From: Lachnospiraceae bacterium
Lineage (GTDB): Bacteria; Bacillota; Clostridia; Lachnospirales; Lachnospiraceae
Assembly (NCBI GenBank): GCA_017959525.1
Contig: JAGDAL010000252.1
Location: 1 to 12,103, forward strand
DNA length: 12,103 nt
Direction of reading: 5' to 3'
Below are positions 6,699-12,103 of the stretch, one piece after another (the first letter of the stretch is position 1; each line of letters opens with the position of its first letter). The notes beneath the pieces are model-generated. The model saw only the letters and a program-made list of their open reading frames with translations, made no database searches and was not told the origin of the DNA. The translations under genes were made by a program, and so were the position numbers.

Positions 6699-7988
6699 TT
6701 ATGCTTCATCGATGGCTTTGCCGATATCATGACGCATATACTTGTTGGCAAAGTCAATCCATTCGGTTGCTTCGTAGGCCTTGGCACGCGCACTTACAAG
6801 ATCAGCCCCCTTCGCTGTTACTCCAAGTACACGACCACCATTGGTCACAATCTCTCCTGCTTCATTCAAAGCCGTTCCTGCATGGAAACAGAAGAAATTC
6901 TCGTTGTCGAACTTCTCGAAACCGGTAATTGCGAATCCCTTCTGATAGGATACCGGATATCCCTCGGAGGCCAAAACAACACATACTGCTGCGTTATCCT
7001 CGAACTCCAGCTTCAAAGAATCCAACTTGCCGTCTACGCAAGCTTCCATTACATCTATAATATCATTTTTCATGCGAGGAAGCACTACCTGTGCCTCCGG
7101 ATCACCGAAACGGGCATTGTACTCCAATACCTTCGGTCCATCCTCTGTCAGCATTAATCCAAAGAAAATAACCCCTTTGAACTCTCTACCTTCCGCAGCC
7201 ATAGCGTCTACGGTCTTCTGGTAGATGTGTTCCTTACAAAATGCGTCCACTTCTGCGGTATAGAACGGGCTTGGAGAAAAGGTTCCCATACCACCGGTAT
7301 TTAATCCGGTATCTCCGTCGCCGGCACGCTTGTGGTCCTGTGCAGAGCTCATAATCTGAATGCTCTTGCCGTCTACGAAAGAAAGCACGGATACTTCACG
7401 ACCGGTCATGAACTCCTCAATGACCATGTGATTGCCGGCATCGCCGAACTTCTTGTCTTCCATGATTTCCTTCACGCCTGCCTTGGCCTCTTCCAAGGTG
7501 TTGCAAATCAATACACCCTTACCAAGTGCTAAGCCGTCTGCCTTCAATACGATTGGCATCTTGGCAGTCTCTAAATAAGCCAGTGCCTTCTCGGGATCAT
7601 CAAAATTCTCATATGCAGCCGTTGGAATGCCGTACTTCTTCATCAAGTCTTTGGAAAAAGCCTTGCTGCCCTCTAGAATTGCAGCATTCTTACGCGGTCC
7701 GAATACCTTCAGCCCCTCAGCTTCGAAGGCATCTACAATACCGCCAACCAACGGATCGTCCATTCCCACAATGGTAAAATCCACGCTGTTTGCCTTAGCA
7801 AACGCAACTAACTTATCAAACTCCATGGCACCGATCGGCTCACAGGAAATCTTCTTGCCCTCTACCTGCATGGTTGCAATTCCTGCATTGCCCGGTGCAC
7901 AGATAATCTCGTCTACACGGGAAGACTTAGCCACTGCCTGACAGATGGCATGCTCTCTTCCGCCACTACCAATTACTAATACTTTCAT
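6699..7988 (-). CDS. purD: Phosphoribosylamine-glycine ligase (GAR synthetase)
   Basis: Second step of purine synthesis: ATP-dependent joining of glycine to 5-phosphoribosylamine (EC 6.3.4.13), in the cytoplasm. The 429 residues match monofunctional bacterial PurD. Domains: N-terminal PurD fold with GSGGREHA (7-14); ATP-grasp with KADGLALGKGV (149-159) and the acidic VIEEFMTGREVS region (189-200); the LNTGGMGTFSP loop (229-239); the metal-binding EYNARFGDPEAQ (289-300); and a C-terminal domain from about 330. All look intact. The family VGPEAPL stretch reads VGMDDPL (74-80), a mild departure. The ATG at 7986-7988 follows GAAGG. purN lies 34 bp upstream and DUF4250 21 bp downstream. PurD feeds PurN directly, so the neighbouring pair covers consecutive steps. 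Confidence 0.97.
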   Translation of the reverse strand: MKVLVIGSGGREHAICQAVAKSSRVDEIICAPGNAGIATMQVEGKKISCEPIGAMEFDKLVAFAKANSVDFTIVGMDDPLVGGIVDAFEAEGLKVFGPRKNAAILEGSKAFSKDLMKKYGIPTAAYENFDDPEKALAYLETAKMPIVLKADGLALGKGVLICNTLEEAKAGVKEIMEDKKFGDAGNHMVIEEFMTGREVSVLSFVDGKSIQIMSSAQDHKRAGDGDTGLNTGGMGTFSPSPFYTAEVDAFCKEHIYQKTVDAMAAEGREFKGVIFFGLMLTEDGPKVLEYNARFGDPEAQVVLPRMKNDIIDVMEACVDGKLDSLKLEFEDNAAVCVVLASEGYPVSYQKGFAITGFEKFDNENFFCFHAGTALNEAGEIVTNGGRVLGVTAKGADLVSARAKAYEATEWIDFANKYMRHDIGKAIDEA

Positions 7989-8022
7989 TTTTTTACCTTC
8001 TTTTACAATAACCTAATGTGTT

Positions 8023-8646
8023 CTATCGAATGTGTGCCAGACCGTCTTCCACAACCACGCGGTCGTGGGCTATTAGGTCAATGGCCTGTGGCAACAACTG
8101 CCACTCCGCCTGCTCCATCACGCGGCGCTGCAAAATCTGTGGAGTATCTCCTTCCTCCACTGCAACTGCCTTCTGTAAGATGATTGGGCCGGTGTCCGTA
8201 CCTTCGTCCACGAAGTGTACCGTAGCGCCTGTTACCTTAACTCCGCGGGATAACACGCCCTCATGTACCTTCAGCCCGTAGTAGCCTGTTCCGCAAAAAG
8301 ACGGAATCAGGGACGGATGAATATTGATGATGCGATTCCGATACTTCTGAATCATCTCTGTTGGAATTACAACAAGAAATCCTGCCAAAACAATCAGGTC
8401 TGCTCCGCTGGCATCCACTGCATCCAACAGTGCCTTATTGTAAGCATCCCGGTCCGGAATCTCCTTGCGGGAGACACAAACCGCCGGAATTCCTGCATTT
8501 CTCGCACGCTCTAATGCATAGGCATCCGCATTGTTAGAAATAACTGCCGTAATGGTGGTATCGGTAATCTTGTGATCTTGAATGGCGTCCATGATGGCCT
8601 GCAGATTGGTGCCGCCACCGGATACCATAACTGCAATTTTTAACAT
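8023..8646 (-). CDS. purN: Phosphoribosylglycinamide formyltransferase (folate-dependent)
   Basis: Transfers a formyl group from 10-formyltetrahydrofolate to GAR (EC 2.1.2.2), the third step of IMP synthesis. The 207 residues are typical. Seen: phosphate-binding [11 protein letters not shown] (7-17), the catalytic core [13 protein letters not shown] (107-119) with Asn108 and His110 (N106 and H108 of E. coli), and [12 protein letters not shown] (144-155), whose Asp151 matches D144. The HDxxxVDG-like C-terminal stretch is present as HDRVVVEDG (194-202). The ATG at 8644-8646 lies inside the end of purM, overlapping it by 7 bases (ATGTTAA), which points to translational coupling. purD follows 34 bp downstream. 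It uses formyl-folate rather than formate and ATP, so it is not PurT. Confidence 0.97.
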   Translation of the reverse strand: MLKIAVMVSGGGTNLQAIMDAIQDHKITDTTITAVISNNADAYALERARNAGIPAVCVSRKEIPDRDAYNKALLDAVDASGADLIVLAGFLVVIPTEMIQKYRNRIINIHPSLIPSFCGTGYYGLKVHEGVLSRGVKVTGATVHFVDEGTDTGPIILQKAVAVEEGDTPQILQRRVMEQAEWQLLPQAIDLIAHDRVVVEDGLAHIR

Positions 8647-9671
8647 AAGTCTACGCCCTTTTCTCCGGCAACAATCTCACCTACAACGAATGGTGTATCG
8701 CCTGCTGCCTTCACTGCTTCCATGGTTGCATCCACATCTGCCGGATCAACGGCAATAACCATACCCAAACCACAGTTGAAGGTGTTATACATCATCTCTT
8801 CCGCAATATCACCGGTCTTCTGAAGAAGTGGGAAGATCGGAGGCATGTCGTAAGAATCCTTCTTGATGACTGCACGCACGCCGTCATGCAACATACGCGG
8901 AACGTTCTCATAGAATCCACCACCGGTAATGTGGCTGCATCCGTGTACACGAACGCCGGCATCCTTAATGGACTTCATGGCCTTCACGTAGATACGGGTC
9001 GGACGAATCAGGGCCTCACCCAAGGTCTCACCCAACTCGTCATAGTAGGTGTTCAAGGACTCTTCGGTCATCTCGAAAACCTTACGTACCAGGGAAAATC
9101 CGTTGGAATGTACACCGGTAGAAGCCATACCGATCAATACATCGCCCGGCTTGATCTCTTCACCGGTAATGATGTCCTTCTTGTCTGCCACACCAACTGC
9201 GAATCCTGCCAGGTCATAATCATCTTCCGGCATCAATCCCGGATGTTCTGCGGTCTCACCGCCGATTAATGCACAACCGGACTGCTTGCATCCCTCTGCC
9301 ACTCCGCTAACGATGGTTGCAATCTTCTCCGGATAGTTCTTGCCACAAGCAATATAGTCTAAGAAGAATAAAGGCTCGCCGCCGGCACATGCTACGTCGT
9401 TGACGCACATTGCTACCGCATCGATACCGATGGTATCATGCTTGTCCATAAGGAATGCCAGCTTCACCTTGGTGCCGCAGCCGTCCGTACCGGACAAGAG
9501 TACCGGTTCTTCCATCTCCTTGATCTTAGCCAAGGAAAATGCACCTGAGAATCCACCCAAGCCGCCCAGGACTTCCGGACGCATGGTTCCCTTTACAAAC
9601 TTCTTCATTAACTCCACTGATTCGTAGCCGGCTTCAATGTCTACGCCGGCGTTCTTGTAATCCAATCCCAT
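8640..9671 (-). CDS. purM: Phosphoribosylformylglycinamidine cyclo-ligase (AIR synthetase)
   Basis: Closes FGAM to AIR using ATP (EC 6.3.3.1), the fifth step of purine synthesis. The 343 residues match a single-domain PurM. Motifs: N-terminal [14 protein letters not shown] (4-17), [12 protein letters not shown] (36-47), the [12 protein letters not shown] loop (61-72), the signature run [20 protein letters not shown] (84-103), and the [14 protein letters not shown] and SNGFSLVRK segments. The ATG at 9669-9671 follows AAAGG. Its 3' end overlaps purN by 7 bases. A 175-bp gap to purE holds the four-arm element. The FGAM that PurM uses comes from PurL, which is not in this window. Confidence 0.97.
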   Translation of the reverse strand: MGLDYKNAGVDIEAGYESVELMKKFVKGTMRPEVLGGLGGFSGAFSLAKIKEMEEPVLLSGTDGCGTKVKLAFLMDKHDTIGIDAVAMCVNDVACAGGEPLFFLDYIACGKNYPEKIATIVSGVAEGCKQSGCALIGGETAEHPGLMPEDDYDLAGFAVGVADKKDIITGEEIKPGDVLIGMASTGVHSNGFSLVRKVFEMTEESLNTYYDELGETLGEALIRPTRIYVKAMKSIKDAGVRVHGCSHITGGGFYENVPRMLHDGVRAVIKKDSYDMPPIFPLLQKTGDIAEEMMYNTFNCGLGMVIAVDPADVDATMEAVKAAGDTPFVVGEIVAGEKGVDLC

Positions 9672-9701
9672 GTTTTACCTTTCTTTTCTCTACGCCTCTT
9701 C

Positions 9702-9826
9702 GCAGGCATGACTATCTCTTCCTCAGACGCGCTTTCGCTCCTGTCCGCACGTAGCAGTACTACGCAATCAAAGATTGCTAGTGCTGACGTGCTTCTAGGG
9801 TCTTCGGAAGACACAGTCATGTCTGC
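9702..9826. other. Four-arm palindromic element between purE and purM (structured RNA or intergenic repeat)
   Basis: Outer arms 9702-9713 and 9815-9826 pair over 12 positions; the one non-Watson-Crick position is G-U in plus-strand RNA and A-C in minus-strand RNA. Inside are three hairpins. A (9724-9743) ends in a GCG/CGC stem with AAAG loop on the minus strand and pairs better on that strand. B (9747-9792) has about 19 bp (blocks of 6, 3, 4 and 6) with small bulges and a 3-nt loop. C (9800-9812) has 5 bp GTCTT/AAGAC. The whole folds as a four-way junction of 125 nt. No T-tract follows, so it is not a terminator, and I do not recognise a known riboswitch core. It would be part of the purine mRNA; it could also be a copied palindromic repeat. 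No clear target duplication flanks it. Confidence 0.7.
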
Positions 9827-9846
9827 TTGGGCTTAATTACAATAGT

Positions 9847-10350
9847 TTATAAAAACGCCTGATATCCTTCGGTCTGAAGTTTCTCGTCCTTGGCTACTAC
9901 TGCGTCTTTTAACTCGGCGCTATAGTCCTTGAGCTTCTGCAATAATGTCGCATCACTGGTTGCAAGAATTTTGGCTGCCAAGATACCTGCATTCTGGCCT
10001 CCGTTGATTGCAACTGTGGCTACCGGAATTCCGGATGGCATTTGTACAATTGAGTATAGGGAATCTACGCCGCCAAGATCTGACGTCTTCATAGGGATGC
10101 CGATGACCGGCATTGGAAAAATAGCAGCACACATGCCCGGCAGATGAGCTGCCTTGCCTGCTCCTGCGATGATAACCTTATAACCTCGGGACTCCGCTCC
10201 CTTAGCATAAGTGAAGAACTCTTCCGGTTCTCTGTGTGCAGAGATGATATTCATCTCATAAGAAATTCCGAACTTGTCCAGAATCTCTGCGGCCTTGGCC
10301 ATTACGGGCATATCAGAATCACTGCCCATGACGATACCTACTTGTGCCAT
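9847..10350 (-). CDS. purE: N5-carboxyaminoimidazole ribonucleotide mutase
   Basis: Moves the carboxyl group of N5-CAIR to carbon, giving CAIR (EC 5.4.99.18), downstream of PurM in purine synthesis. The 167 residues match class I PurE, a small octameric enzyme. Seen: phosphate-binding MGSDSD (8-13), catalytic SAHR (His39, H45 of E. coli) and AGAGKAAHLPGM (62-73) with the second conserved His69. The usual AGAGGAAH reads AGAGKAAH here, a Lys in a Gly position, which is a small oddity. The class I form normally needs PurK to make N5-CAIR, and purK is not in the window; a class II AIR carboxylase cannot be wholly excluded. The ATG at 10348-10350 follows AAGGAG. It is the first gene of the purine run, with its own promoter 60 bp upstream. 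Confidence 0.95.
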   Translation of the reverse strand: MAQVGIVMGSDSDMPVMAKAAEILDKFGISYEMNIISAHREPEEFFTYAKGAESRGYKVIIAGAGKAAHLPGMCAAIFPMPVIGIPMKTSDLGGVDSLYSIVQMPSGIPVATVAINGGQNAGILAAKILATSDATLLQKLKDYSAELKDAVVAKDEKLQTEGYQAFL

Positions 10351-10382
10351 TGTTACTCCTTCTTTTCTTTACAATATTTTAT

Positions 10383-10411
10383 TTTCATGGTGCGAAAAAA
10401 CACCAGTGAAA
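10383..10411. promoter_or_regulatory. Inverted repeat over the purE transcription start (candidate operator)
   Basis: Arms TTTCATGGTG (10383-10392) and CACCA-G-TGAAA (10401-10411) are inverted repeats of 10 bp with one bulged G, around an 8-bp centre with an A6 run. It starts at the -10 and covers the predicted start, the classic position of a repressor site. It is not a good match to the Bacillus PurBox as I know it. Confidence 0.4.
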
Positions 10412-10440
10412 TCATAGCATACCGCCGGACTAAGCGTCCA
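10411..10440 (-). promoter_or_regulatory. Promoter of the purine run (extended -10)
   Basis: TATGAT (10411-10416, minus strand) is preceded by TGC, giving TGCTATGAT, identical to the pta -10. A weak -35 TGGACG (10435-10440) lies 18 bp upstream and falls within the end of the aminopeptidase gene. The predicted start is near 10404, leaving a leader of about 55 nt before purE. Confidence 0.6.
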
Positions 10441-10444
10441 GCGG
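10422..10444 (-). other. Hairpin spanning the aminopeptidase stop codon
   Basis: Nine-bp stem (10422-10430 with 10436-10444, one G-U in the minus-strand RNA) with a 5-nt loop that includes part of the TAG stop. No T-tract follows directly, so termination here would be weak at best; it overlaps the -35 of the purE promoter. Confidence 0.4.
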
Positions 10445-12103
10445 TTTATTTAACTCCTCACAGCCTTCCACTACGAAGCGGCCGTCCTTGATAATCGGCA
10501 ATCTTCGTCCGTCGGAACATAAGACTTCGATGATCTCCAGCTCGTCGTATGGAATGGTGATATCGGTATGACAATTGAAATATGCTTTGGACTTATCCTC
10601 CTTGCGCAGGATGGAGCAAGAATTCTCCTTCGCGATGATTTCCTTGCCATTCGGATTGAAGGTATGAACCTCTTCCTCCTGGGAATAGCAGGTATCACCC
10701 ACTGCAAAGTGTGGACCGGTCTTCTCCGCTATCAAGATCGGTAACTTGTCTGCAATGCCGTATTTACGGGCCATGGTGTATGCCGTGGTGTTGGTACCGA
10801 TGGCAAACTCACCGATTGGCAAGGTCTCAAGCTTGTACAAAACATTATCGAAAATGTATTTTTTGTTCTCTTCCTCGGTAGCAAAGTTGGTACAGGTATA
10901 ATCTGTAATCTTGCCGTCCTTGAAGTGAATCTCCAAATTCTCGTAAGAATATTCGCCTAAGTATACCTGGCTGACATGCAACACACCCTCGGTGCCTTCT
11001 AAGACCGGAGAGGTAAATACTTCACCTACCGGAATGTTTACGTCTGCCACGCAGTTCTCGAAAATGGTCTCTTTTTCCGGATCGTTCAACGGATGCAATA
11101 CCACGGTAATGTCCGTCTTGTTGGATCCGCAACCTTTGACGTGAACGCGCTCGCCCTGATCAAGAAGGTCGATGATCTTCTGCTGCATATCCAGATACAG
11201 CTTGTAGTCTAAGGTGTTAATCTTGACTGTCTCTGCAAAAATCTCCTCGAACTGCTCACCGATGCATGGCAGTGGATACGCAATAATGGTAAAGCTGCGC
11301 TCCTCACCCGGAATATAGGAATAGGTAATCTGAGAAGACTCAGACATATCGTATACGTTCAGCTCGTTCTGGTCCTTGGTATACTCATACTTTTGTGGCT
11401 TGTTAATCGGATCGAACTTCGGCTCACCGAAGACTTCGATAACTGCAGGGCCGCCGTGCTTCTTAGCCTTGTCCTTATTTTTCTCGAAAGTATCCTTCAA
11501 TACTTCCAAGCGACGCTCTACGAAGCGCTTGTCATAGTAGTAGCCCTTATCATCCTTGTGATCGTAATCGAACTGCTTGTTCACGGTGGTTCCGTAAACA
11601 CCACGCTTGCGGCCACGACCGGTCATGCTAAGCGTTCCCTCACGATAAATGGTAGACTCTAAGCCAATCTCCTTGAAGTTCTCGATGGCCTTGCGAACCA
11701 CGCGCTCCATACCGATTGGATATTCTACGTGTACGGTATGCTTCTGATGAAGTGGCTTACCGGCCACCTCGAAACCGATGCGATATCCCTCGGTATAGGT
11801 AGATGCCATGGAATCAATCTCTTCCTGTGACAGGCTGTTAATGAATGCTGCAAGCTTCCGCTCGTTGTCTGTGATATAGGTGCCGTACTGGTATAAATAG
11901 TTCGGATCCTCCAAATCACTTAACATCACGATGTTGTGGAAGAAGTCAAAGTCCTCATCCACCATAGCAATGGTACGCTCGCTGATAAAAATCTCAGAAT
12001 TGTCGTGATAGAACCAATAGATGGCATCCTTCACGTCTGCGATGGCGTCACGGCTTAACTTCACATCTCCGGTCTCCGCGCAATCCTGCTCGATGCAACC
12101 ATA
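10430..12103 (-). CDS. M29 family metallo-aminopeptidase, N-terminus cut by window edge
   Basis: Cytoplasmic metal-dependent aminopeptidase of the AmpS/AmpT (peptidase M29) type. The frame stays open to the last base, so 557 residues are visible. A GTG at 12062-12064 could be read as a start, but coding sequence continues 13 codons beyond it without a stop. Numbering from that GTG, the family metal ligands are recognisable: Glu348 (VGEVF), Glu419 (IGEFAIGTN), His452 (EKTGPHFAVG), and His499 and Asp501 (CHTD). Their order and spacing follow the pattern of characterised M29 enzymes, except for a longer stretch of about 15 residues between His452 and His499. M29 proteins are usually about 370-420 residues; here at least 110-150 residues precede the region expected to match, so this is a long form. 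purE follows 79 bp downstream with its own promoter. Peptide specificity is not shown by sequence. Confidence 0.85.
   Translation of the reverse strand, partial: YGCIEQDCAETGDVKLSRDAIADVKDAIYWFYHDNSEIFISERTIAMVDEDFDFFHNIVMLSDLEDPNYLYQYGTYITDNERKLAAFINSLSQEEIDSMASTYTEGYRIGFEVAGKPLHQKHTVHVEYPIGMERVVRKAIENFKEIGLESTIYREGTLSMTGRGRKRGVYGTTVNKQFDYDHKDDKGYYYDKRFVERRLEVLKDTFEKNKDKAKKHGGPAVIEVFGEPKFDPINKPQKYEYTKDQNELNVYDMSESSQITYSYIPGEERSFTIIAYPLPCIGEQFEEIFAETVKINTLDYKLYLDMQQKIIDLLDQGERVHVKGCGSNKTDITVVLHPLNDPEKETIFENCVADVNIPVGEVFTSPVLEGTEGVLHVSQVYLGEYSYENLEIHFKDGKITDYTCTNFATEEENKKYIFDNVLYKLETLPIGEFAIGTNTTAYTMARKYGIADKLPILIAEKTGPHFAVGDTCYSQEEEVHTFNPNGKEIIAKENSCSILRKEDKSKAYFNCHTDITIPYDELEIIEVLCSDGRRLPIIKDGRFVVEGCEELNKPLDA

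Noticed and set aside
6541..6732. Plus-strand open frame of 63 codons in the purD-phosphodiesterase gap
   Set aside because: The minus strand of the same bases encodes a DUF4250 protein with matching start and stop spacing; the plus frame also runs into the end of purD.
9702..9826. Insertion sequence remnant or miniature transposon
   Set aside because: The terminal repeat and size would allow it, but no target-site duplication or transposase remnant is seen, so it is kept only as an alternative reading.
9672..9846. ZTP (pfl) or other known purine riboswitch before purM
   Set aside because: The conserved core sequences I know for these riboswitches are not present and the four-arm fold is different.
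10422..10444. Terminator for the aminopeptidase gene
   Set aside because: The stem is good but it is not followed by a T-tract on the minus strand and it overlaps the stop codon and the purE -35.
12062..12064. GTG as the true start of the aminopeptidase
   Set aside because: The frame continues upstream without a stop to the last base and there is no Shine-Dalgarno sequence at proper spacing before this GTG.

Overview
The window looks like a chromosomal segment of an anaerobic, fibre-degrading Clostridia bacterium, most likely Lachnospiraceae. That placement rests on gene content: a lipoprotein GH9 cellulase, a DUF4250 small protein, an M29 aminopeptidase, a fermentative lactate dehydrogenase and a phosphate acetyltransferase. 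It also rests on Gram-positive AGGAGG-type ribosome binding sites. It is an inference, not a database result. No transposase, integrase, phage gene, tRNA, rRNA or CRISPR array is visible.

Layout from left to right. Positions 1-1715 (minus) hold the N-terminal 571 residues of a surface lipoprotein cellulase with a lipobox, a CBM4/9-like module, an Ig-like domain and the start of a GH9 catalytic domain; the C-terminus is outside. It diverges from the only plus-strand gene, a 248-residue three-helix membrane protein of unknown function (1867-2613). That gene converges on pta (2662-3645, minus) across a shared bidirectional terminator. Next come ldh (3830-4789, minus), a membrane-anchored glycerophosphodiester phosphodiesterase (4891-6501, minus) and a 58-residue DUF4250 protein whose stop overlaps the phosphodiesterase start (6501-6677, minus). 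Then a purine run is read in the order purE, purM, purN, purD (10350 down to 6699). The right edge holds most of a large M29-type aminopeptidase (10430-12103, minus), with its N-terminus outside.

How the genes work together. PurD, PurN, PurM and PurE catalyse four steps of de novo IMP synthesis; purF, purL, purC, purB and purH are not here. The small DUF4250 gene and the phosphodiesterase gene follow purD closely and probably share its transcript. Ldh and Pta both draw on the pyruvate node: lactate formation re-oxidises NADH, and Pta turns acetyl-CoA into acetyl phosphate. The usual partner ackA is absent here.

The most interesting non-coding feature is a 125-bp element between purE and purM (9702-9826). 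A near-perfect 12-bp outer inverted repeat encloses three further hairpins, giving a four-arm junction. It may be a structured RNA in the purine mRNA or a copy of a palindromic intergenic repeat. Other signals are extended -10 promoters (TGCTATRAT) before three transcription units, inverted repeats at the purE and orphan membrane gene start sites, and a 12-bp sequence shared by the pta and ldh leaders.
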